Shown: positions 10,976-21,230 of the stretch, piece after piece
Layout: every line of letters begins with the position of its first letter
Numbering within the stretch: position 1 is the stretch's first letter
Source: Pisolithus tinctorius
Taxonomy: Eukaryota; Basidiomycota; Agaricomycetes; Boletales; Pisolithaceae
Assembly: GCA_024663395.1 (NCBI GenBank)
Contig: JANFAH010000011.1
Coordinates: 682,001-746,000, forward strand
Length of the DNA: 64,000 nt
Reading direction: 5' to 3'
Translations under genes and position numbers: made by a program
The notes under the pieces: generated by a model
What the model saw: the letters and a program-made list of their open reading frames with translations, nothing else
What the model was told of the DNA's origin: nothing
The model's database searches: none

Positions 10976-12962
10976 CTTCCTGGATTTTCAACACTCCGTC
11001 CGTGACGTTCGTAGTGTACCGGCAGGCCAAGCCGTGAATGGGAAAGTGCCTCCCTCAAACTTGTTCACTTTCGCAGATGTCTCTAGGGCTCCTCGCCATC
11101 AGACAACTATTCATTTGTTCCTCATGACTTCATTTCAGCAAGCCGGTGCCGATCTCGCTGTTCTTCGCTTTCTGGCCTTACTTGGGAAATATAAGGACGG
11201 GGACTCAGACTCACTTCGCCTCCTCTACGTGGAAGACCCTTCTGAGCCTGCAACAAAATTGTCAGCGGGTACAGCATTTTCCCAACTAACGAAGCGTTGA
11301 CGACAAAGGTATATTATCGTGGAAACTCATTTCTCCCAAACACCTACTCTCATGCTTTCAACGGTTTTTCAAGTCGTACGCATCAATTTGCCCTCAACTG
11401 ATAGCTGCTAACGTTTCACTTATGCGGCCGCATCTCTATCATTTAGTCAATCGCCGTGACGTGCCGAAGCCTCCTACCAGTCGTGTCTCGAATGCATCTC
11501 CAGTACCACGATACATTACCACGAGTGACTGTTGCGTATAACGTCGAGTCAGTGCGTTACCCTTCTCGAAAAGCTGAGCGCAAGTGGAGGATCTTACAAA
11601 GTGGGGGTGTGCCTTTAGCCATGTAATACATAGATAACATGGAGATCTTTTCGAGACGACTACGTGACGCTCGCGATTGATTTCTTGCCTACGAGTGAAT
11701 CCTTTGAACCTCGCAGCAACCAATCCAGACATCAACCCAACTAGCCGTTGCCCGATGCCCCGATAGCAGGTTGTGTGTAAACCAGGATAGCGATACGGAG
11801 AGTAGTGCCTGATAGTACGCACTTGTCTGACGTGGGTTCGTGTAATGTTAGAGAAGGAAACAGAGCCGACAATGCTAATAACTGGCTCTCGGACGCCGAA
11901 ATTCTACGTCTGGGCCTCCAGCAAGGGTTGACCCACAGGCGATAAGTACTCCGGCTACCGGACATCACACCTCTGAGTGATCATCCATACACTTACCAGA
12001 ACTGTGCTTATCTCTCACGTAACCGTTCTAAAAACCCAAGACATGACTACACCCACACATGGCATGCACCAGTTCGGAGTGCCCCAACATAAATTTGCCT
12101 CCTTAACCAGCGACATGAGAAGATGCGAGTTTGAAAGTAGTCGCGACGTAGAGCGCATTGAGCACATTAGAACCTGCATATAATTCCCGTACCACAGAGA
12201 CAAAGAACAGACCTGCACAAACCAGATTTCTCCATATATTTCGGCATTGACTTAAGTGTAATCAGCAGGCGCTTTGGTTATCGGAGACCATTCAGTGAAT
12301 GCATGGCCCACGTTACCTCCAGCCAATTCAATAACTGATTTTGGAACTGTATCTTGACATGGGATCGAGTTAGGCGCTTTGATGGCAGGGTGAGGGAGAT
12401 GTGTGATGACCCGGAGTTGCGACAACCGCGAATTATGTAATAATAATTACAGCCACCCGCAAATTTTTCGGAATAAACTGACTTATTCAATCCCGTCACC
12501 TTATCTCGTATCCAGTCTCCGCCACACCTGCCACACCTGCCACACCGCCTTACCGCTGGTGGTTGGCGCTCGGGCCAGCTCTCTGTCAATCATCGGATCC
12601 TTTTGTTAGATGCTATCCGCAGCTAGCAACTTCTGATGGAAATTCCCAAGAGGAATCGGCATTCTAACATCTATAGGTCTTCTTTCTGCTCTCTCAGACG
12701 GTGCTTCGAGTCGCCAACTTAAGGATTAGCGGCTTCTGTCTGTTTCCATTTTTTCTCTCGATAGCGTGAATGCGATGCCCGCATCAGTACCTGAGTCATA
12801 CCATCACCACCGTCATATAGCGCAGTGATTCTGTGATGTGGAGTGTGGTAAGCTTTTCTTCAGTACGTGAACTGTCAACAGTTAAAGACTAGATCAATGT
12901 TATGTTGCCATTTCTCAGCCTCAGCTTTCAATTACCATCCTTTGGCCTTGCTGGGGTTAGTC
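10976..12962. other. Mostly non-coding; possible 3' remnant of the SNTX-like gene
   Basis: From 11,130 to 11,300 an open stretch (containing LAVLRFLALLGKYKDGD) ends at TGA 11,298. It could be the last exon of the broken SNTX-like gene, or unrelated. From 11,301 to 12,962 I find only short frames without splice support. Tandem CCACACCTG copies lie at 12,522-12,545. No RNA gene or mobile element recognised. Confidence 0.35.
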
Positions 12963-14163
12963 ATGGCCGACGAACCCACTCATATTCTCAATCCCGTCGT
13001 ATATCTGAACTACCTAAGTCCAGACGATGCAAGTACTTATGAATTCAGCAGAAACCTAAACCTGGCAACTTTGGCTGTACGTCGTACATACGCAAACTCA
13101 TGGTTATGGCTTCTTTGATGTGCATCCGGGACAGGTGCTGCTCTGGGATATACTTTCGAGTATCCCCGATGATTACAAGCTGATGCAGACCGGCAGAGTG
13201 TCGATTATTCTCTTCACCTACTTCCTGGCTCGGTGAGGCGTTTGACCCAATATTCATTATGACTCTGTTAACTTATCATCATAGACTATCTGCGCTTGGC
13301 TTGGACCTCATTGCTGTACTGCAGAAAAGTGAGTTCTGTTTGATGTTCGAAATAAGTTAGGATAATCAATGCTTCCTATGTATCTGCAGCTGGCCCAGTT
13401 TCGAACTGTACGCTTAGTGCCGTGCTTTTAATGGCGTTTCAGGTCGTGTCGTCAGCAGCTGCTTCATACTTGTTCCTCAGACGTGTTCATGCTGTCTACT
13501 TCGGCAACAAAGTTGTCCGGCATTTTTTCAGCTTTCTATGGATTGTTGGAGTAGGCACTTCTTGCGCAACATTCCAGGATGCAATGGACGATCAGCATGA
13601 AATTGCCGACACTAAGCACTGTATCCGATACCAAAGTCAGACACCTGTGTCTGTTGCTTTCATGGGCCCCGTTCTCTTCGACACCCTGGTCTATCTAGCC
13701 ATTGCGTACAAGATCCTGACCTCTTACCGCATGCTGGGTTGGAGGGCTCTCTTATGTGGGAGTGGCCTCCCTGATTTCTCACGTGCCGTATTTCAGGGAG
13801 GACAGCAATACTATCTGTAGGTGGCCCCAGGTTTAATATGGACACCACACCTACAAACCACGCAGAGTCACCGCAGGCGTTAACATGACTCGGCTTGCAT
13901 TTGCTTTACTACCGTCCGTATCTCCGTCGTTCGCAGTCATGGTTTCGGCATTTGCTGTAACACTGACAAGCATAATGGCCTGTCGAGTCCACCGAAACTT
14001 GATAATTAAAGATTTGGCTGAAGCTCAGACAAATGGAGCTGAGCTGACGACTGCAGTCCTTGGGAACGGATCATTAATGAATGCGGTACCTTTGCCAGGG
14101 AAGGCTGAGGCGCTGGCTAGGTCTGACGTTCAATCTGGATCCACTATAGATGACATTGCTTGA
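12963..14163 (+). CDS. Multi-pass (7TM-like) membrane protein of Agaricomycete type
   Basis: Five exons join without any frame change: 12963-13076, 13135-13232, 13285-13328, 13390-13816 and 13866-14163, for 326 residues. All introns are 49-61 nt with GTACGT, GTGAGG, GTGAGT and GTAGGT donors. About seven hydrophobic segments can be picked out, among them ARLSALGLDLIAVL, AVLLMAFQVVSSAAASYLFL, FFSFLWIVGVGTSC, PVLFDTLVYLAIAYKIL and FAVMVSAFAVTLTSIMACRV. The N-terminal NYLSPDDA motif, the VYLAIAYKILTSYRMLGW loop and the terminal MACRVHRN match an expanded mushroom family with receptor-like topology whose ligands are unknown. The last 50 residues are polar and cytoplasmic. It is the last host-type gene before CpG content drops. 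Confidence 0.85.
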
Positions 14164-15587
14164 TAGAACCTATGTTTATTTAACACTCATATGTACACCA
14201 GTTGGAGGAAACAATTGTCTTCTATCGAGGCTTTGGTTTGCATAGGGGAGACTATGCCAGTTTGATTCGTCCTGTCAATGTGTAGTAATTATTCTCAATG
14301 TGTCCAGTACTGGTACCACTGGAGTAGTCCTGAGGATCTGTTGTACTGTAGACTCTGCAGTTGTCTATGTCACACTTGTGTCTAACTCTATGCGCTCTGT
14401 CCATCTGACTAAGCCTCTAAGTGGCTTTGTCCTTGTCCCTGTCCATGGGCCTCCCTACTTCATGTCCCTACTTCATGTACCTCCTTCAAAAAAATGATGA
14501 TGTCCTCATCATCTATGCACATTGCTATGCTTGTCTGTTTCTCTCACCCTCCCTAGCCTTGCATCAGGAAAACATCAGATCACTTATTTAGACTTTAGAA
14601 TAGCTTACAAGACTTATACATACTTTGATTGAGCTCAGAGACAAACACAAGAAAAGCAACTGAAAACTTGTTTAAGTAGGTCCTGCTCATGAAATCACAC
14701 TTATTTACAACTTAAGCACTTATTTTGACTTAAATGGTAGAAACACTGGCCACACCATGGATTCAGTCACAAAAAAGCACACTGAAAATAGGGATTAAGT
14801 AAAAAGTAAGCCTGCCATCCAGTTTTGGTAAGTACAGGCATAGGATCCAGCAGGTGGGGAAGCATATAAGTATAGAAAAAGGGTGCTGTAGGTGGCCTCA
14901 TTAGTGAACAATTTACTGATGGAACTGTGTAATGACTGTGTAGTATGTGCGCTCTAATGGCTTATGTAAGCAGCCAAACATCGCACCAAAAGAAGTGAGA
15001 AGTGAAGCTGCGACCGCGAAAACAGACGGTGCGGTCACGGCTGAGTCAGGACCCCGTCACAGCGTGACGGATCTGAAACGGGTATGGTGGGAACGAGCGG
15101 GCTGTCACCCCAGCGACCTAAACAGCCATTGCGTGCAGGTGTGCTGACGCACAGACTCCCTGCGGGCAATCGGATTGCCTGTTCCCTCAGCCCCTCCCTG
15201 AGCCCTTCCATCCAGGCCTCTGATCGATGGCATCTGCAAGCGATGCGAGTAACAGTGAGGAGTTTTGCTGACTGGCGATGCCCTCCCTAACACCGTGGAT
15301 GGAGTCCTCGGTGTACAGCAACACCATCGAGTCCATCGGCAAGGCCAGATAAAAGTACTCACCAAGACAGAGATGGGGACTGGCAGTGAAGAGACCGAGG
15401 GCACCATTGCAGTGAAGACACTGGTGAGATTGTGATGGAGCAAGTAATTGGAGTGTGAGGTGAGAGGTAGGGGGTAGGGTCAACGGACAGATGTTAAACA
15501 GATGGTCGTGAGTGGTCCTCGCTTATAAGCCCCTTGATTGACCTCTCATGAAGCCAGCATAAGCTGCATGTTATATCTTATGCTTCG
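14164..15587. other. Transition from host DNA to CpG-poor DNA, with a CpG-rich patch
   Basis: CpG becomes rare from about 14,200, marking the edge of the transposon island. Inside it, 14,990-15,350 is unusually CpG-rich (GCGACCGCGAAAAC, CGTCACAGCGTGACGG) and contains a short perfect inverted repeat CCGTCAC..GTGACGG. A minus-strand frame 15,187-15,483 is open but unrecognised. The patch looks like a more recent insertion, but I could not find target duplications. Confidence 0.4.
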
Positions 15588-16440
15588 ATGTTAGGTGTCA
15601 AAGCTGGTGATGTGTCATATGACTTGGCTTTACATCAGCCATTTGTGGTGAGTATGCACTATGCTCAGCTGTCACATCACAGGATGGGAACATCTTTTTT
15701 CATGAAAGAATGGTCCAGTGGGTGGGTCATGGTGGTTGTGCTTTCCCTGCAAACTCAGGGTGTTCCTTCGAGGAGTCTCAGTGCCTCACGGAAAAAATAT
15801 GGTCCTGGGTGGGTTCTGAGTGCCATTTGGTGTCATACAAGACACTGTTTTGGTTACTGTCTTCATTCATGTTACTGGCTTGTCTAGCTATGACTAATGA
15901 TGATTGGAAATTCACTGCATATATAGGAGGCTGTCAACTCTTGCAGCTTTCCCCATTTCCTCCTACAAACCAACATGTCTGAGCGAGCCTTCAATAGCTA
16001 TCCTGGACTGTGTCATGCTGTATCTCTGTCCAAGGCATTGCCCCTCAAACTCCTTGATGTTTCGTACGATATGACCTCCAAACAACAAACTCTACCCAGT
16101 CCTGTCTGTGGCAGCATCAACACCAACAATGAATTCTCTGCATTTCAAGCCACACTACTAGATGCATCGAAGGGGGTGACGGAGGGAATGGATGTGGAAT
16201 ATAAACAGTCTGTTTGTCCTGCTTGCTTTGCAAAACAAGATTACTCAAACAACTTAATCCCCATAGCCTCATGCAGCAGTGTCAGAGATTCCTTGTGGGC
16301 ATGGGATGGTTGCAAGGTGATGAGTTGTTCTATTCCAACCAACCCCATCGTGATGTGCTGACATTCATCATCGCCTGGATTATGAATGTGTATCCCCTGT
16401 CTCTCCTGTTTATTATTGCTGCCTCAAAACTGATGAAAAT
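15588..16440 (+). pseudogene. Degenerate transposon-derived ORFs (possibly KDZ-type)
   Basis: Open pieces in different frames line up as a decayed gene. One has GHGGCAFPANSGCSFEES, the next ALPLKLLDVSYDMTSKQQTL, SPVCGSINTNNEFSAFQ and VEYKQSVCPACF, then a switch of frame to GWLQGDELFYSNQPHRDVLT. A paired-Cys CPAC motif followed by a conserved block is typical of Kyakuja-Dileera-Zisupton transposases of mushrooms, but the catalytic residues cannot be seen, so this is tentative. It is immediately upstream of the tyrosine recombinase relic. Confidence 0.3.
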
Positions 16441-17198
16441 GATGTTGACTCTGGCAGGTGTGATTTGATTACACTGAAGGGCATGAGTAAACTGCCATCT
16501 GAGGAATGAGGCACTTATGGCCATGCACAGAAGATGAGGGCAGCAATGACCTATGCCTTTGGGCAGTTACATGGGCTTGGTGATATGCCCTGGCATCAGT
16601 CAGAGGTACTGGGGAATTCCACCATGCTGGGGAACCCAAGTATGTCAGTACAGGTGTCATCTTACATGTGTGCCTTATGGTGCCACAAGGTATGCATCTT
16701 CATCCGGGCTATATATGGGCAGTGAACAGTCTCACTGATACCCCTCCCTTACACTTTGCAGGTCCAAGCTGGCGAGGTTGCCATCAGCACACGTTGTCAC
16801 ACACCAAAGGTGTTGTGGACATGGTTACAGCTGACTCTGCCTAACTCATTGATGAGTTGCACACAATGCCCATGCCATGCAGATGAAGACTAAAGGCCTC
16901 ATGTGTAGAAAGACTGCTGGACGTTAACAGTCATCCTTTGCACAAGAACAAGTCATCAGTGCTAAAGAGAAAAGAGGAAGCGAGTTAAGTGCACATTAAA
17001 GCTTTTTAGTCCCCATGTACAGCATTCTGGTTTTTGTCATATCTCCACCATTTCCAAAGATATTGACTCTGTTCTCACACTCGCTTAAAGTGCTCAGCCC
17101 CATGATTCTTCCTTCCAAATTTGGAGAGGATCCTCACACTCTACACATTTCTACAGCACTCCATCCATCAGACACTCATTTCGCTAAGTCCATCAATC

Positions 17199-17678
17199 AT
17201 GGCTGCCTCTTCATCGATCATCTTGCTTGTCTCATTTGCCAGAGACAGTGGCTACGTATATCTGCCAGGCATTCCCACCAGCTTCCATCCTGAAGCCCCC
17301 TGGTTCATCCTGTCATTGTCAGCCCCATCTCATCCCATGCAGCTTGGTCAGCATGTTCTCCTTGTCAGTATGACTTCCAGAAGGACATTCTTTGGTCGCC
17401 TCAGGTCTGTCACTTGGTTAGAAAGGTCTTATGTGGTCATTTCAGTCTCCCTGGTTGATGAAGCATATGGATCGTTCCTCCCTGCTCCCTGCACCATCTT
17501 TATTCCAGTCTCATCCATTGTTCTTCCCACATTGCAACAGCTGCAGCATAATCTACTGTTCTCCAGCCTCCCAGATCACATTCATGATGAGTATGACATG
17601 CATCTTGCCTTCTTACTGCAAGATCCAGCAGAAGATGTTCCCTCTTCTCCTCCTCCTCCATCAGAGCCCTGTCCATGA
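17199..17678 (+). CDS. 159-residue ORF carried by element A, unknown function
   Basis: The frame begins ATG GCT GCC and ends in a Pro-rich tail (SSPPPPSEP). The same ORF, same length, same start and same stop, is found in the inverted copy at 62,064-62,543, with roughly 20 substitutions and no indel. It is hydrophobic and Ser-rich near the N-terminus (SSSIILLVSFARDSGYVYLP), followed by APWFILSLSAPSHPMQLG and HDEYDMHLAFLLQDPAEDV. I recognise no domain. Survival of an intact frame in both copies, beside a host gene full of stops, suggests it was translated when the element was active, or that the insertions are young. Confidence 0.45.
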   Translation: MAASSSIILLVSFARDSGYVYLPGIPTSFHPEAPWFILSLSAPSHPMQLGQHVLLVSMTSRRTFFGRLRSVTWLERSYVVISVSLVDEAYGSFLPAPCTIFIPVSSIVLPTLQQLQHNLLFSSLPDHIHDEYDMHLAFLLQDPAEDVPSSPPPPSEPCP

Positions 17679-18115
17679 AGTTTTTGTTAACTTCGCTGAG
17701 AGGATGGAAGGGTGGGAGATGCGATCACTTATGCTCCCATTGCCCCACAGACCCCCAATGCCTTAGCCCCCTTTGATGCCTGACTCATACCCTTCAATTC
17801 TGGAATTAATACTTCCTTGTCTGGAAACGCCGTCCATCTGTCATGCCATCTTTGGATCTAGAGATGTCTCTGCCGAGATCTGACTTGCATCACCACCCCC
17901 TAATGTGATATCAGTGCGCTTACTCAGTTTCTGACTCCATTTGACTCATTTTGTGATATTTTGACTATCCTTGACTTGTTCATTGCCAATACTTACCAAT
18001 CTTCTTTGCTTGCTTACTTTTCATTTCTTGCTTACTCATCATGATTACTCAGTCCTTACTCATTACTTACCAAGTGTTTGTGCCTTGTTTGTCACAAGCT
18101 GTGCTCCCCCCACAG

Positions 18116-18122
18116 TATATAA
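18116..18122 (+). promoter_or_regulatory. TATA box of the LTR-like element A
   Basis: TATATAA followed by a C-run (ACCCCC) sits about 535 bp before the element's right end, as in the promoter of an LTR. The inverted copy keeps the same sequence near 61,620. It indicates that transcription runs to the right in copy A. Confidence 0.55.
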
Positions 18123-19625
18123 ACCCCCATGTACTTAGCTACCCAGAAGTGAACCAGAAGCCATTCACTCAGAAGTCAGCTCAGCTCAGCATATCTCATC
18201 ATTGACAGTTGAGGCTCATTCGGAAGAGTCTATCTGTCTTCATTTGAATCATTGGTAGTTGAGGCTCCATCAAGGGTCTATCTACCTCTATTCATCATCA
18301 GCAGTATCATCAGTGCTTAGTCAGCAAGTTTGCTTAGTCACCCATCTGCTCCTGCATAACTCGTCAACGACTTGCGCCAGGAGCATGTTCTATCAAAGTC
18401 CATTACTCCCAAGTCCTTTTGGCTGAACACCCCTGCTCTGTTCAGCATCCCCTTCTCAATCAGCATTCATTCATCCTCTCCTGCATAACTCATTGACGAC
18501 TTGTGCCAGGAGCACCTCCACTTGAAGTCTCCCCCACTTTAGGTTTCTCTGCCCTCCAGGTTCCACGGAGGTAAACCACCACTCGCTCATATTTGTCTTT
18601 GGTGTTGGTTTTGGTTGGTTTTCACCACCTTTCCACACTTTGACTCACAATGTGCAATCACATCAGTTATGTTGATACCACTGGTGCGATGGTTCTGGGA
18701 AGCTCACTACTCATTCCTGCAGGAGATACTCTCACAACTCTATCATTTCAACCATCTACCCGACAATTGGACCATCTGTCCATACCAGCCTGGCACTCAT
18801 TGACATCATGACCCCAACCATCATGGTCAAGGTGACAGGTTGGCAGACTGGGGCGGTGCTCGGGCCTGTCACCTCTTACAAGCTGCCTATATGATTGCAT
18901 TCATCTGCCTTCTCTGATTTGATGAAGTTTTGAAGATTCAAGTCCACAACATCAACTTCATGTATGATGCTGCTGGCACCACAACTGGCATGTCCATTAC
19001 CCTCCCTTTCTGTAAAACCCACCAAACTGGAGGTGAGTGTGTGCAAGCCATGCTGACAGCATGGCGAGGTTATCTTGGACTGATTGCACTGGCAGACATC
19101 AAACCATATTTCCTGTGGGCGTTCCATCAATCGGAAACTCACCTCTGCGCTGTAAGGGCCATACTCTGAGTGGATCATAGCATCCAACATCACATCCAGT
19201 TACCTCTTCCACAAAATTGCTTCTGGTGACTGTGTTGCAGAAGCCAATGTACCAATGGTGAGATAGAGTTCTGCACCTCAGGCTTGCCAAGCCAATCAGC
19301 TGGCTGATATGGTATCTGGTTCGAAAGTTGTCTGAACAGTTCCTGGAAATGTTCCGAAACAGCTTGCTGGACCTCAACATCAATCCTGCAGCTTATGGCA
19401 CCCACTCTTTTCGGTGGGGAGGCTGCCAGTACCTCCACATTGAATGACAATGGCCTCTGAGGAAAATTTGTGAATGGGGAGGTTGGAGTCAAGAATTCAC
19501 TAACCTCACAATAGTTAAGTACCTCATCTCAGTCAACGATGATGCAATGGAGGCCCACAAAGATTTTTTCAACCCAAATCACTGTCCTGCACTCAAATGC
19601 CCACACTGTGGATGATCTTGTGCTT

Positions 19626-20048
19626 GTGGTTGACTAGCATCTCTCGTTTTGCAGGGGAATGATACTCCTTAATGACAGCTCCATGTCGGTACCTGGTTCA
19701 TTTGAATTGGCCAAGCAGTTCCTGAGTTGTTTGCATTTTTGTGAGAAGGGCCACCCTTGAGGTCTTGTCATCACATCTTGTCTATCTCCTCGCCATTCCT
19801 CTTGCTTTATGGTCCATTCATTCTGCTTGCTGAATCCTCTTTGGAGATATCTCATTCACCCAGTTCTGCACAGTAGTTCTCAAGATATGCCCATTTTTTG
19901 TGACTGGAATGGCTACAAGGCAATTTGGCATGTAACTTGGGTCTGTATAGGAGTCCCCCACCATCTTTGGGATTCTTGTATCGATCCCTCCAGCCCTCAT
20001 CACTCAGTGGTCTGTCCTTCTCCCCATGCTGGTATCTGGTGATGTTAC
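19626..20048. other. CpG-poor stretch, no gene recognised
   Basis: Between the recombinase and the cyclin-like relic only short frames occur on both strands. It may contain heavily decayed coding sequence; nothing is alignable by eye. Confidence 0.3.
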
Positions 20049-20654
20049 ATGCATCATATCCATATCCTGCCTGTTCTGGCATTCCACCTCTCACCCTTTT
20101 GGGGGGCCTTGTACTATTCAACGAAGGCTTTCAAACAATGTATCATACATAACAGCTGCAAGGGTCGCAGAGATGATGATAATCCACATTTTGTGGGTGG
20201 GGCATTCTTGGACAATTTTGCAGGTATTATTGCTTATGCTCTCCACCACACCAAGCTCCATCCATCCATCACATTTGCTGTGCTAGTCTTACTTCAAAGA
20301 CTAAAGGTGCAATTCCCCACCACCCATGGCTTGTCTGCCTTCCAACTTTTCATTTCCGCATTTATGCTCATAAGCAAAGTTATTTGTGACGACACATATT
20401 TGAAGTGGGAGCTGAATGTGGATCCCTCGATGCTAAGTGAGTTCGAGAGTATGATATGGAAAGATTTCGCAGGGATGGGCCCTTTTCCAGCTTACATCTT
20501 GCCATCGATGAAGAAATCAACACCCCCTTCATCAGCAAACCCTTTTGCGCCTCTCGACCCTCATGCCCCCTGCCATCCATCCTCCACAGTCTGTGTATGT
20601 CCCGCCACCTTCGCATTCCACTGTCCCAATATCCCAGAGGCGTCCCTCTCTTAA
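20049..20654 (+). pseudogene. Cyclin-box (PCL/Pho80-type) relic with internal deletion
   Basis: The 201-codon frame contains ITFAVLVLLQRLKVQF, LFISAFMLISKVICDDTY and LKWELNVDPSMLSEFES, the order of helices in the cyclin box of PCL/Pho80-type cyclins, which bind a cyclin-dependent kinase. In such cyclins about 25-30 residues separate the CDDTY and (L/W)ELNV motifs; here they abut at about 20,403, so a helix is missing in frame. The frame runs on with a Pro-rich tail and stops at 20,654. The deletion and the TE-rich, CpG-poor setting suggest a captured or decayed gene copy rather than a working cyclin. Confidence 0.6.
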
Positions 20655-21230
20655 TCTATGCTGTCCACCTCCCCTGCTTCCTCCGCACCACCACCTACAC
20701 CCATCAGCATTGAAGACCTGTCAGCCAAAATCATGTCCACATCATCTTTGCCAGGGTACTCCCCAATGGAGCATGTACACACCTTGTTGTCAAAGGCGAA
20801 GATGTTGACCTTCGCATCACCTGCTGTCTGGTAAATAATGTCTAGCTCTCCACATTTGTTTTGTCAATATTAGATCTCTTTCCATCCATCTTGATGACAA
20901 CTGCAAATGTATTATATATGACATTGTTCCCTCCCTGGCCTTGCAGGGTATGCTATTTAATGGACACAGTATCTCCATATCTATACCCTCCACTCTCCTC
21001 CTATGTACAATATGAAGAAATCAAAAGGGCTCTCCAACTAATTGTCAAATGTGGCGAGGAGGATAATGGAAAGCTTACAACTCAAGGAGCCTATATTACT
21101 ATTACTTGTGTTTCAGCTCACCGCATACTACATACTATACTAGTCACATAGTGGACTCAAAAGTGCAATAGGGGCTCACAGGTGTGTCATCACTGTGACC
21201 ACTGCCATCATCATACAGGATTTAACAATA

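Larger units (their letters stand above)
16795..18649 (+). mobile_element. 1.86-kb LTR-like element (probable solo LTR), copy A
   Basis: The element begins TGTCACACACC and ends GACTCACA, so it has the TG..CA ends of an LTR. A nearly identical element lies inverted at 61,083-62,946, which fixes both boundaries. Flanks are ACGT on the left and ATGT on the right, a 4-bp target duplication with one CpG-to-TpG change. Removing the element and one flank restores the recombinase reading VAISTRAIT, independent proof of the insertion. A TATATAA at 18,116 and a 159-codon ORF lie inside. It could be a long solo LTR or a small non-autonomous element; there is no tRNA primer site or polypurine tract that I can identify. 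Confidence 0.85.
16480..19625 (+). pseudogene. Tyrosine recombinase relic, split by a transposon
   Basis: Exon blocks read HAQKMRAAMTYAFGQLHGLG, GNPSMSVQVSSYMCAL, then VQAGEVAISTR, which stops at the insertion at 16,795 and resumes at 18,650 as AIT. Further on come LYHFNHLPDNWTICPYQPGT, DEVLKIQVHN, ITLPFCKTHQTGG, an intron, IKPYFLWAF, FLEMFRNSLLDLNINP, YGTHSFRWGG, CEWGGWS, TIVKYLIS and KCPHCG. This is the mushroom tyrosine-recombinase (phage-integrase fold) family seen in Crypton-like contexts; the catalytic HxxR (HSFR) and the WGGWS..TIVKYL block are visible. TGA codons stand where Arg is expected at 16,507, 18,915 and 19,613, and the second Arg of HSFRR is now Trp. It is dead several times over. 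Confidence 0.8.

Noticed and set aside
15187..15483. 98-codon minus-strand ORF in the CpG-rich patch
   Set aside because: Open and CpG-rich, but no homologue recognised and no transcript signals; could be chance.
16795..18649. Full retrotransposon with two LTRs
   Set aside because: No second LTR, primer site or polypurine tract is visible inside; a single LTR-like unit fits better.
17881..18649. Separate short LTR starting TGTGATATC
   Set aside because: Homology and target duplications define the larger 16,795-18,649 unit in both copies, so the inner TG is not an element end.
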